64,000 nt of DNA from an uncultured Acidimicrobiales bacterium (GTDB taxonomy: Bacteria; Actinomycetota; Acidimicrobiia; Acidimicrobiales; Aldehydirespiratoraceae), in assembly GCA_905480195.1 (NCBI GenBank), contig CAJQPN010000005.1, forward strand, positions 62,001 to 126,000, written 5' to 3'. Below are positions 47,204-56,134 of the stretch, piece after piece. The position numbers and the translations under genes were made by a program. The notes under the pieces are model-generated. The model ran no database searches, was not told the DNA's origin, and saw only the letters and a list, made by a program, of their open reading frames with translations. Within the stretch, counting starts at the first letter, position 1. Each line of letters opens with the position of its first letter.

Positions 47204-48493
47204 ATGCGATTCGAGCGTCTCGTCATCGAAGCTGACGACTCCACGTTCGCGTTGGATTTTCACCCCAAGCTGACCGTCATCTCCAGTGTCGGGCAGGTGG
47301 AGCGCGAAGGGCTGATCAACGAGCTGGTCGGCAGTCTGAGTTCCAGCCGACCCGGCGTACATGCCGAGGTGGTCGCCGACAACGGCGGCCACTTCGCGAT
47401 CTTTCGGCCGCGTGGCGCCCGCCCCCTCGTCGTCGACGTCGACGCCTCTGCCGACGTCAGCGCCCGCTTCACCGACGCCGAAGGCGAAATCGATCTGCTG
47501 TCCGTCGCTGGAATGACTGCACGCGACGCAAAGCGGACCCTGCGCGTCACCAGACGTGACCTGGATGCCAGCACCCATCACGAGAAGGTCGTGCGGCGCC
47601 TCGCCAAGCTGGATCCCGACGCGTTGTGGGCCATAGCCGATGAGACACTGGCGAGCGAGCACCGCCTCGAGCAAGCCGCCACTTCGAGCGGTTCGTCTCC
47701 CGAAGACGCCACCGTCGTCAGCCGTATCGAGGAACGCCACGAGCGTTTCGAGGAGGCCCAGCGCACCGCTGAGGAATCTCGCCGTGTCTCGTTCATCGCC
47801 GGCGTGATCACGGCCCTCGCGTTAGTTCCGACTGCGATGTTCCTCGGTCAAGAACTCACGATCCTGCTGGCAATCATCGCTGTCATGATGCTCACCGCCT
47901 CGCTCGTGCGGAAATATCTCATGCTTCGGGCCCGGAAGGCGGAGGAGGCTGTTCTCGCCGAGGCAGGTGCTCAGACGTACCTCGGGTTCCACATGCAGCG
48001 TGTCAACGGGCTCATCGAGAGCCAACAAGCGCGCCAAAACCTCATCGAGGCGAAGGTCGCCCACGACGGCGCACTCGAACGTTGGGCCGAGCTTGCCGGC
48101 GACATCAGCCTCGACTGGGCGTTCGAGCATCGCGACGAGATCGAGGCTGCTGCCACCCACGTTGCCGCAGTCACCGACTCGGGAGTGTCGGCACCCCCCG
48201 ATGATGCTGACGACCTCGCTGCCTGCACCCGTGCGCTCATGCAGCGCGTCGACGACGTGCGCACGTTCGGACCCGCCGGCGAGAGCCTGCCGCTCATCAT
48301 CGACGACGCCTTCTCCGGCCTGAAAGCAGACCTGAAAGCGAAGATCCTCGGGATACTCGTACAGGTTTCGGAAAGTCAACAGGTCGTGCTGTTGACCTCA
48401 GAAGACGACGTTGCCGACTGGGCTCGCAGCGAGGCGATCCACGGCACTATGTCCATCATCGAGCCGAGCACGGTGCAGACGTCGATCCGGTGA
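47204..48493 (+). CDS. Membrane-spanning SMC/RecF-like protein with degenerate Walker A (function unknown)
   Basis: N-term MRFERLVIEADD...KLTVISSVGQVEREGLINELVGSL (P-loop position lacks GK[ST]); central TM pair; C-term LPLIIDDAFSGLKADLKAKILGILVQVSESQQVVLLTSEDDVADWA resembling Walker B/D-loop of SbcC/RecF ATPases. Start could be 47177. Confidence 0.6.
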   Translation: MRFERLVIEADDSTFALDFHPKLTVISSVGQVEREGLINELVGSLSSSRPGVHAEVVADNGGHFAIFRPRGARPLVVDVDASADVSARFTDAEGEIDLLSVAGMTARDAKRTLRVTRRDLDASTHHEKVVRRLAKLDPDALWAIADETLASEHRLEQAATSSGSSPEDATVVSRIEERHERFEEAQRTAEESRRVSFIAGVITALALVPTAMFLGQELTILLAIIAVMMLTASLVRKYLMLRARKAEEAVLAEAGAQTYLGFHMQRVNGLIESQQARQNLIEAKVAHDGALERWAELAGDISLDWAFEHRDEIEAAATHVAAVTDSGVSAPPDDADDLAACTRALMQRVDDVRTFGPAGESLPLIIDDAFSGLKADLKAKILGILVQVSESQQVVLLTSEDDVADWARSEAIHGTMSIIEPSTVQTSIR

Positions 48494-48582
48494 TCATCGA
48501 CATCACCGATCACACCATTTCGTAACGCCGCGCTCAACGGTCGAGCGCTGCAGCTTCGAATGGGTCCCTCTATGGTCTCTTC

Positions 48583-49353
48583 ATGCCCGATTTCGAAACG
48601 CTGGAGTGCATCGTCGATGGCCGAGTCGGCCGACTGAAGCTCAACCAACCCGAGAAACTGAACCCACTGAGCACACGGTGCCTCGAGGAGTTGGTTGCGG
48701 CTGCGAGCTGGTTCGACAGTCTCGAGGAGGTGCGCGTCGTGATCGTGCACGGCGCCGGACGAGCCTTCACCGCAGGCGCCGACCTCGCCTCGTTCGGCGG
48801 GCCGACCGGCACACTCCCCCGCGATGCCGCCGATGCCGGGCGCCGCATGGCCGAAGCGATCGAGTCGATGCAGGCGGTGACGATCGCCGCAGTTCACGGT
48901 CATTGCATCGGCGGCGGCGTCGTCTTGGCCGCGGCCTGCGACCTGCGAGTTGCCGCCGAGTCCACGAACTTCGCGATTCCTGAAGTCGACCTGGGAATTC
49001 CGCTGGCGTGGGGGGGCATCCAACGACTAGTTCGCGAGATCGGCCCGGCAGCCACTCGCGAACTCGTCATGACATGCCGGTCCTTCAGTGCCCGAGAGGC
49101 GCACACGCGGGGCATGATCAACACGGTGTCGGCCGACGACGCCTACCTGGCCGATGCCGAAGCGTTGGCGCGAGCACTCGCCAAAAAGTCTCGTCTCACC
49201 TTGCGCGCCACGCTCATGGCTGTCGACGCAGCCGCAGAAGAACTCGTGTCGACCGGGACGGCGTGGTCCGATGCCGACTCACTCGTCAATGCGCTTCACG
49301 ACGAGGAATCGCGGGCAGCCGGTGCGGCCTATCTCGCCGAACGCGGCCGCTAG
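48583..49353 (+). CDS. enoyl-CoA hydratase/isomerase family protein
   Basis: VGRLKLNQPEKLNPLS...VVIVHGAGRAFTAGADLASFGG...VHGHCIGGGVVLAAACDLRVAAESTNFAIPEVDLGIPLAWGG. Confidence 0.92.
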   Translation: MPDFETLECIVDGRVGRLKLNQPEKLNPLSTRCLEELVAAASWFDSLEEVRVVIVHGAGRAFTAGADLASFGGPTGTLPRDAADAGRRMAEAIESMQAVTIAAVHGHCIGGGVVLAAACDLRVAAESTNFAIPEVDLGIPLAWGGIQRLVREIGPAATRELVMTCRSFSAREAHTRGMINTVSADDAYLADAEALARALAKKSRLTLRATLMAVDAAAEELVSTGTAWSDADSLVNALHDEESRAAGAAYLAERGR

Positions 49354-49652
49354 AGCGGTTTCGCCTCGCTCACGTCGTACCGCACGACCTTGCGGCTGAT
49401 CAGCGCACCCAACTCCTGCATCGCATCGCGATAGGTCGACATGTGCGGAGCCCGGGCATGCGCTGCCAGCGATGCCTCGTCATCCCAGATCTCGAACAGA
49501 TGTTGCACCCCCGGCTCCTGCGTATCGTTTGAGAAGACGTAGGCCTGACAGCCGGCTTCGGCCCGCACCTCCTCCATGAGCGGGCCCTGGAGTGCAACGA
49601 CGGCGTCGAGCCTGTCCGGGTCGAATCTGAAGGTTCCGGCGACGATGAGCAT
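49350..49652 (-). CDS. antibiotic biosynthesis monooxygenase (ABM)-domain quinol monooxygenase-like protein
   Basis: 100 aa; GTFRFDPDRLDAVVALQGPLMEEVRAEAGCQAYVFSNDTQEPGVQHLFEIWDDEASLAAHARAPHM. Confidence 0.8.
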   Translation of the reverse strand: MLIVAGTFRFDPDRLDAVVALQGPLMEEVRAEAGCQAYVFSNDTQEPGVQHLFEIWDDEASLAAHARAPHMSTYRDAMQELGALISRKVVRYDVSEAKPL

Positions 49653-49683
49653 GGGCCCAGGTTCTAGTCGCCAGACTCACGGC

Positions 49684-50847
49684 GTGCTGAAGACGAATCT
49701 CGCCGCGACGCTTGCTCTGGCAGCGTTCGTCGTGCTTGGCGTGACCGATGGGGCACTCGGCCCCCTGTGGCCTTCGATGCGCGACGCGTTTGGCCGCTCT
49801 GACGGGCACTTCGGTCAAATCTTCGCCGCACTCGCCGGCGGCTACATGACGGCGTCGGTGGCGTCGGGCCATCTGACTGATCGGTTCGGCGCAACCGCCG
49901 TCATCCGAACCGGCGGCGTATCGGCAGCCGGCGCCCTCTGGTGGATCGGCATCGGCTCGAGTTGGGTCGGTGTACTGCTTGGCTTCCTCGTCCTCGGCCT
50001 CGGCAACGGTCTGCTCGACGCTTCTATCAACGCATGGGTAGCGGTCAGTCGCAGCAGCCGAGCGATGGGCCTGATTCACGGGTTCTACGGCGTCGGCGCA
50101 GTGATCGGGCCGATCTTGGCTGTTGCCTTCGTCTCCAACGGCGACCGGTGGGGGGTGCCCTTCCTCCTCCTCGGCTCGATTCAGTTGATCGTTGCGTTCG
50201 TGACGCTCGCCGCCCCTCGAGGCTTCGATCTCCCGATCGACCGGGACGACCAGACACTCTCGACCGGCACCGCCGATCCGGCTGACGCCGGCCGGCTCCT
50301 CGCCTTGCTGTTGTTCTGGTTCTTCCTTTACGTCGGGGTTGAGGTCGGAGCTGGGCATTGGAGCTTCACGTTGCTCACCGAATCCCGCGGGGTGTCCGAG
50401 ACTGCTGGTGGCTGGCTCGTCGCGGCCTACTGGGGCGGGCTCACCGTTGGTCGATTCGCCATGGCGTGGCTCGGTGATCGCATCACGCCCGAGGTGCTGA
50501 TGACCCAGGCGTCGGTACTCGGCGTCCTTGGTGCGCTCGTCTTGGCCCTCGATCCGGCCGGAGCGGGAGGCTTGGCTCTCCCCATTCTCGGGCTTGCCTT
50601 CTCGGTGATGTTCCCTGTGGTGGTCAACCGAACGCCGGTGTATCTCGGTACCCGCAATGCTGCGCGTTTCGTCGGCTACCAGTTCGCTGCCGCATCCCTT
50701 GGCGCCATCACCGTGCCCTCCCTCGTCGGCCTGCTCGCCGACCGCACGAGCGCCGAAGCCCTCGGACCGGTAGCACTCGTCACATGCATTGTGATGGCCT
50801 CGACATGGGCAACCGTTCGTGCACTCGTCAGTCGACGGGGGTCGTGA
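49684..50847 (+). CDS. MFS transporter (start uncertain: GTG 49684 or upstream ATG 49645)
   Basis: ~12 TM segments; GYMTASVASGHLTDRFGATAVIRTGG MFS motif A-like; the 49576 start would overlap the divergent ABM gene. Confidence 0.82.
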   Translation: MLKTNLAATLALAAFVVLGVTDGALGPLWPSMRDAFGRSDGHFGQIFAALAGGYMTASVASGHLTDRFGATAVIRTGGVSAAGALWWIGIGSSWVGVLLGFLVLGLGNGLLDASINAWVAVSRSSRAMGLIHGFYGVGAVIGPILAVAFVSNGDRWGVPFLLLGSIQLIVAFVTLAAPRGFDLPIDRDDQTLSTGTADPADAGRLLALLLFWFFLYVGVEVGAGHWSFTLLTESRGVSETAGGWLVAAYWGGLTVGRFAMAWLGDRITPEVLMTQASVLGVLGALVLALDPAGAGGLALPILGLAFSVMFPVVVNRTPVYLGTRNAARFVGYQFAAASLGAITVPSLVGLLADRTSAEALGPVALVTCIVMASTWATVRALVSRRGS

Positions 50848-51955
50848 GCAGGCCGGCCTTGGTCGAGATCGCAATCGAACGACGGGCCTCGTGCAACCGG
50901 TGCCGTTCCAGGCCGTGGGTCATGAAACCGAACGACACGCCGGAGACTGGATCGGCCCAGGCCAACTGACCCCTTGCGCCGCCGTGGCCGAACGTCATCG
51001 GGCTGACGGTGTGGGCGTGGCCGCGCCCGCTGGCCCGCCCGTCGTCACCGGCAAGGATGAACGCATGGGTGCGGTTAGCCGATATGCCCATGTGATCCTC
51101 GTGGGTCTGGCGGACGATGGCGAGGGCATCTTGTTTGACCTCGGCGCGCAGGATCTCACCGTTGTCGTGAAGGATCGCCTGATACCACGAGGCGAAGCCG
51201 CTGGCAGTAGTGATTCCGCCGCCGCCAGGTTGGCCCAACGCCCGTATACCAGCATCGTTGAACGAGGTGAGCGCGTCGTCGGTGACCTCGGTGACCGGGA
51301 GCGCCACGCCGAACTGCGCCTCGTACTCGATCGGATCGACCGGTTCGCCAACGCAATACACGTCGGTGATGTCGCCCTGCTCCGCCTCCGGGATCGCGAG
51401 CCACCGGGTTTGCCCAGCCGGCTCCATCAGGCGCTCGGTGATGACGTCGGCATACGGTCGGCCCGAGACCTCCTCGATGAGATCGGCCAGGATCCAATGG
51501 GCCGACGATGGGTGATACTCGAAGCGGGTGCCTGGCTCCCAGTTCGTGTACCACGTGCCGTAGCGCTGGAGGCGAGCCGTTCGGTCGCTGGCGATCCGGG
51601 GCGCCATCGGTGCTGAAGGGAAGCCCCCTTTGTGGAGGAGGACTTGGGAGATGGTGATCCTCTCCTTGCCGTTGGTCCCGAACGTCTCAAGGATCGACGC
51701 AACGGGGTCATCGAGGTTGAAAAGGCCCTCGGCTGCGAGTTCGAGCACGGTGAGACTCACCGTCGGTTTGACTGCAGAGTACGTGTGGAACCGTTCATCC
51801 TCACGCGCCTCTCCGTACGCCTCGGCGTATACCACCTCACGTTCGAAACCGACTGCGAGCTGAAAACCTGGCAAGCGACCCTCGTCGACTTCGCGACGCG
51901 CGCGTTCGAGCAGGTCGTCAAGGCGAGACGAAACGATCCCAGCAGGGAGGTTCAT
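50828..51955 (-). CDS. serine hydrolase, beta-lactamase (class C)-like
   Basis: FHTYSAVKPTVSLTVLELAAEGLFNLDDPVASILETF...(SxxK), YHPSSAHWILADLIEEVSGRPYADVITERLMEPAGQ; start revised to MNLPAG. Confidence 0.85.
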   Translation of the reverse strand: MNLPAGIVSSRLDDLLERARREVDEGRLPGFQLAVGFEREVVYAEAYGEAREDERFHTYSAVKPTVSLTVLELAAEGLFNLDDPVASILETFGTNGKERITISQVLLHKGGFPSAPMAPRIASDRTARLQRYGTWYTNWEPGTRFEYHPSSAHWILADLIEEVSGRPYADVITERLMEPAGQTRWLAIPEAEQGDITDVYCVGEPVDPIEYEAQFGVALPVTEVTDDALTSFNDAGIRALGQPGGGGITTASGFASWYQAILHDNGEILRAEVKQDALAIVRQTHEDHMGISANRTHAFILAGDDGRASGRGHAHTVSPMTFGHGGARGQLAWADPVSGVSFGFMTHGLERHRLHEARRSIAISTKAGLLTTPVD

Positions 51956-53361
51956 AGCCCAGAGACGGTAGCCGTACTCGATGAGCGACCACGATTCCCC
52001 ACGACCGGCACGAGCGCCTTCATCGACCGATGCCGCACCACTCCTTTCCAGACGCCGACGCCATATGCGAGGTGATCGACAAGCCGGAGCGCGACGCCTC
52101 GAACGGGATCGATGTGCCGTCCCGATCGTGCGTATTCGGCGGCACTCACACCCATCAGCACAACACCGACTCGACAGCGAACCCGGCGAGAAGCGCACGC
52201 AGCGAGAAGGGTGAACGGCCACCACGCCCGTACGAGTGCGATGATGGTCGTTCTGGCCGCATGCTCGACAGCACCGCGGGTGATCTCCGGCGGCGCCTCA
52301 TCCCCGAACGCAGCAACGACCCGACGCTTCACGACGGCGATCGTGGCGGACACGACTCCAGGAACTGTCCGGACCGGCACAATCGCAGCAGCGCCGAGAC
52401 CCAACAGGACCGGGGTTGGCGGCCGGGCCGGCGCAACAGCGTCCCCGTGCCGAGCGGCAAGCGGCGCCGCCGACGAGCCGTACGCAACGCGTTGGCGAAC
52501 CCACGCGTGCCAGTCGGACCGAGGTCGGTGCCGAACGACGACATCGGGGTCGTAGCGAATGACCCGCCCATCGCCAGCAAGTCGCCAGATCAGATCGACG
52601 TCCTCGCCATAACGAAGCGTCGAATCGAACCCGCCTTCGGCTCGGATGACCTCGGCACGCAGCAGCAGCGTGGCACTCGGAACGAAGGCAACGACCCGCC
52701 CCGGGCCGACCGGCGAGGGAACGGGACCGAGATCGAGCGGCGAGAAGTCCTCCTCGTAGGCGGCGAGGAGACCACTCCCCGGCTCCGACGCCACGCGCGG
52801 CGCCACAGCGACCACTTCGGGGTCGACGAAGTGGCCGAGGAGCGAGGCGATGTCTTCGACCGTGAGATCAATATCGGCATCAACGAAGAGCACGTTCGCA
52901 GTGGTGACCCGATCGAGACCGGTCATCCGGGCTGCAGCCGGGCCCCGAGCACTGTCGTGACGCACGATGGTGACGTCGGGCGCCTCGAACCGAAACGGCA
53001 CCGTCGAGCCGTCGTCGACGACGACGATCGACACGCCGGGAAGGCGCTCGATCAGACGACGGACACCCGACTCGTCGTCGAGCACCGGGATCACGACCGT
53101 GACATCGACATCGATGACCGGATCAACCTGCGGGTGCACGAGACCACCGGCAAGCAGTCGACGCGCAAGTCGTCGTTCGGCTTCGCCATCACCGACCGGC
53201 GCACCGCCGATCCAGCGATCGACCGCCACCGCACCCTCGTCACTGAGCCGCACCGAACGCACCGGTGCCCCACCGAATAAGAGGCGTCCCTGTTCGCGGC
53301 GATGGAGGTTGCCGTCGGCAACGAGCGTCAGGCCGCTGGGAACAAGGTCGGGTTCGGCCAT
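51952..53361 (-). CDS. mftF: mycofactocin biosynthesis glycosyltransferase MftF-like
   Basis: GRLLFGGAPVRSVRLSDEG...VTVVIPVLDDESGVRRLIERLPGVSIVVVDDGST...FVDADIDL...PSATLLLRAEVIRAEGGFDSTLRYGEDVDLIWRL...HLAYGVGVWKG; whole-length organisation as MftF. Confidence 0.78.
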   Translation of the reverse strand: MAEPDLVPSGLTLVADGNLHRREQGRLLFGGAPVRSVRLSDEGAVAVDRWIGGAPVGDGEAERRLARRLLAGGLVHPQVDPVIDVDVTVVIPVLDDESGVRRLIERLPGVSIVVVDDGSTVPFRFEAPDVTIVRHDSARGPAAARMTGLDRVTTANVLFVDADIDLTVEDIASLLGHFVDPEVVAVAPRVASEPGSGLLAAYEEDFSPLDLGPVPSPVGPGRVVAFVPSATLLLRAEVIRAEGGFDSTLRYGEDVDLIWRLAGDGRVIRYDPDVVVRHRPRSDWHAWVRQRVAYGSSAAPLAARHGDAVAPARPPTPVLLGLGAAAIVPVRTVPGVVSATIAVVKRRVVAAFGDEAPPEITRGAVEHAARTTIIALVRAWWPFTLLAACASRRVRCRVGVVLMGVSAAEYARSGRHIDPVRGVALRLVDHLAYGVGVWKGVVRHRSMKALVPVVGNRGRSSSTATVSGL

Positions 53362-53472
53362 GGGCGGTGACGGTAGCGTGGCACTCGCTGCCGGTCGAAG
53401 GCACCCAGGAAGTCGATGACGCTGTCGAGGTCGAACGACTTCGACCTCTACTCCTGGTCCGCCTCGCGCTGA

Positions 53473-54273
53473 TCAGCCGACGAGGTCGCGGCGCTCGATG
53501 AGCACGGCAGCAACCACGGTCATCGCCACGGTGACCGCGAGCGCGACGATGACCTCGGGCCACGGTGCCCCGAAGACAGCCGGTTGGGCCGCAACGAGAT
53601 GATGAAAGGGCGACAGCAGTTGTAGCGGTCGACCCCACGACGCGACTGAGCCGACAACCTCGGCGGCGTACGCGAACACAACCAAACCCGTGGCGGCACC
53701 GACGGCGGTGCCGCGTCGTCCGACCGCTCCGGCCACCAGCAGTGCCGCGGCGCCGAACAACAAACCGAACACCCACATGACGACCGACACCTCTACGAGA
53801 GGGCCCGCACTCAGGCCGAGGTCGACCATCGGCCCGCCCACGACGACGGTGAGCGCAGCAGCAACGACCGGGACTGCGGCGACCAGCGCCACCGCCGCTG
53901 CCGTCTCCAGAACGATCCGCGCTCGAGTCGTCGGGCCACTGACGACAAACGACAGCCAACCGCGCTCATCTTCCCCGCCGAGCAAGACTGCCGCTGCGTT
54001 TGCAGCGAGGATTGCAGAAAGGACCGGCAGCATGAGCGAGTACAGCTCGGCGCTCATGAATCCCGGTCCACTCGACAGCGAAACGTCACCTCCGATCAGG
54101 GCTTGAATCGGCTCCGGGTAGTCCGCGAGCAACTCATCGAAGCTGGAGTCATCGCGCACGACCGGGAAGATCGCGATCATCATCGAGACAAAGGCAACGG
54201 TGCCTGTCCCCCAACCGGCCAACGACCGAGCCCGAAGCCGGAGGGCGCGGGTAACGAACGGGAGGCGACTCAC
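53473..54273 (-). CDS. ABC transporter permease
   Basis: Six-TM ABC-2 type permease-like sequence; stop/start overlap with ABC ATPase gene. Confidence 0.78.
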   Translation of the reverse strand: MSRLPFVTRALRLRARSLAGWGTGTVAFVSMMIAIFPVVRDDSSFDELLADYPEPIQALIGGDVSLSSGPGFMSAELYSLMLPVLSAILAANAAAVLLGGEDERGWLSFVVSGPTTRARIVLETAAAVALVAAVPVVAAALTVVVGGPMVDLGLSAGPLVEVSVVMWVFGLLFGAAALLVAGAVGRRGTAVGAATGLVVFAYAAEVVGSVASWGRPLQLLSPFHHLVAAQPAVFGAPWPEVIVALAVTVAMTVVAAVLIERRDLVG

Positions 54274-55181
54274 CGATCGACCTCCTCACTGAGCGTGACG
54301 AACCCACCCTCGAGGGTCGGCTGTGCTGTGGAGAACTCGACGACCTCGAACCCCGCGGCGGCCTTCACCAACCCATCGATCGATCCCATCACTTCGATGT
54401 CGAGGCGTGATCCGTGGACCATCACGTCGATGACTCCGGGAAGATCGGCGAATACCGCCCGCGGAGCGGCCTGACCGAACTCGATCGACACGATGCGGCG
54501 GCTCGAACAGGCGAGCTCGTCGACGGTGCCGTCGAACACAGCCCTGCCGTTGCGAAGCACGATGACCCGGTCGCAGACGTGTTCGATGTCGCCGAGCACG
54601 TGTGATGAGACGAAGACCGCAGCCCCGCGATCTGCGGCTGCTCGCAGTATCGCCCAGAGGTCTCGTCGCACCAGCGGGTCGAGTCCTGTCGCCGGTTCGT
54701 CCATCACGATCAGCTGCGGCTCTTGCATCAAGGTCAGTGTGATGGCGGCCTTTTGTCGGTTGCCTCGGGAGAGGTCCGAGATGCGCTTGCTCGATTCGAC
54801 ACGCAGCACTTCTTCGATCTCGGCTCGACGCCGAGCCGGACCCCGGACCAACTCCCACCAGTCGAGTTGCTCGCCGACCGTCCAGCGCTCTTCGAGCGGC
54901 GGGTCGTCGGGCAGATAGCCAACGCCTTCACGAACAACGGCTCGGGCGACTTCACCACCGGCGATCCTGGCCGAACCGGAGGTAGGACGAATGAGACCCA
55001 GCAGCATCCGCATCGTGGTGGTCTTCCCCGAGCCGTTGGCGCCGATCAGACCAACGACCTCACCAGCACCGACCGACAGCGACACGCGGTCTACCGCCGT
55101 CGTGTCGCCAAAACGTTTCGTCAGTTCGTCGAGTTGGAAAATCGGAGCGATTTGTCGAGCGTCACAGACAAAACAACGCAA
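54270..55181 (-). CDS. ABC transporter ATP-binding protein
   Basis: GLIGANGSGKTTTMRMLLGLIRPTSG...ISDLSRGNRQKAAITLTLMQEPQLIVMDEPATGLDPL. Confidence 0.93.
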   Translation of the reverse strand: MRCFVCDARQIAPIFQLDELTKRFGDTTAVDRVSLSVGAGEVVGLIGANGSGKTTTMRMLLGLIRPTSGSARIAGGEVARAVVREGVGYLPDDPPLEERWTVGEQLDWWELVRGPARRRAEIEEVLRVESSKRISDLSRGNRQKAAITLTLMQEPQLIVMDEPATGLDPLVRRDLWAILRAAADRGAAVFVSSHVLGDIEHVCDRVIVLRNGRAVFDGTVDELACSSRRIVSIEFGQAAPRAVFADLPGVIDVMVHGSRLDIEVMGSIDGLVKAAAGFEVVEFSTAQPTLEGGFVTLSEEVDR

Positions 55182-55211
55182 CAGCAGGGACCTAGGTCCC
55201 GGGGCTGAGAT

Positions 55212-56084
55212 TCAGCGCTCGAGGACCCGAAGGAATGCAGCAGGAATGTCGCTCGGCTCCTCAACCATGGCGAGGGTGGCACCCACCTGCTTGGCAAACA
55301 TGCTGGCATCATCGGTGTCATCGGCCGGGGCGATGATGCACAACTCATCGAGGCGCCGTGCGACTGGCAGCGCGTCGGCCCCGGTCGTGGGGCGACAGTC
55401 CGACATCAGGATCGTTACCCGACGTTTTGCTCGCGAACGGTCGAGTTGGCGGGCTGAGGCCGCGAGCGCTCCGGCAAGATCGGTCGTGCCCCGGCCCCGG
55501 AGTCGGAGCAAATCGTCGACCACCCCGAGTGATGAGCGTGAATCGTCCTGGCTTTTGACCGCGATCACCCGATCCGCGAAGGCGAGCACCGACCAGTCCG
55601 ACGGCGCTCGGTGCGCGCACGCCGCCGCAGCAACTGCCGCAGTTGCGAGCCGCTTGCCGCTCATCGAGCCACTGCGGTCGATGACGAGGCACAGCGCCGT
55701 CGCCGGTTGGGTCCAGTGGCGGACGCGTAAGTCGGCAGCGTCGACGGCTTCGCCGGCCGCGCGCGCGTGCAAAAGAGCATCGATCGATGCGTCGATATCG
55801 ATATCGCCCTCGACCCGATCAGCCGGCGAAGACACCATTGAGCCAACACCTCGGGCCCGCACCGGACCCGTCTTCGCAACATCGAGCACGAGTCGCCCGG
55901 CGAGTCGCGCCGCCAGCATCGCCAGCGTGCGATCGGTTGCGCTCCGCATCTGGGCGAGCAAAGAAAGCGCATGGTCGGGATCGTTCGCAGCGAGGTCGGC
56001 GAAGGCGTCGTCGTCGAGCTCACCGACGTCGGGGCTGATCTCCTCGAACTTCGGATCGCGCGCCAGTTGCGGCCGCGGGGTCAT
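55212..56084 (-). CDS. VWA domain-containing protein (MoxR partner); N-terminus may extend upstream
   Basis: TALCLVIDRSGSMSGKRLATAAVAAAA (MIDAS DxSxS)...GRGTTDLAGAL...TILMSDCRPT. Confidence 0.85.
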   Translation of the reverse strand: MTPRPQLARDPKFEEISPDVGELDDDAFADLAANDPDHALSLLAQMRSATDRTLAMLAARLAGRLVLDVAKTGPVRARGVGSMVSSPADRVEGDIDIDASIDALLHARAAGEAVDAADLRVRHWTQPATALCLVIDRSGSMSGKRLATAAVAAAACAHRAPSDWSVLAFADRVIAVKSQDDSRSSLGVVDDLLRLRGRGTTDLAGALAASARQLDRSRAKRRVTILMSDCRPTTGADALPVARRLDELCIIAPADDTDDASMFAKQVGATLAMVEEPSDIPAAFLRVLER

Positions 56085-56134
56085 CCGGCGGTTCTCGTCG
56101 GCGAGTGCCTGCTGAGCGTCGTCGCCTTCCAGGG

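Noticed and set aside
49480-50874. 464-aa minus-strand ORF opposite the MFS gene
   Set aside because: Low-complexity charged translation (GEEPAGVSRIGG...) with no domain; the plus-strand MFS protein has a coherent TM pattern.
52030-53280. 416-aa plus-strand ORF opposite mftF
   Set aside because: Arg/Asp/His-rich shadow translation; mftF on the minus strand has clear glycosyltransferase motifs.
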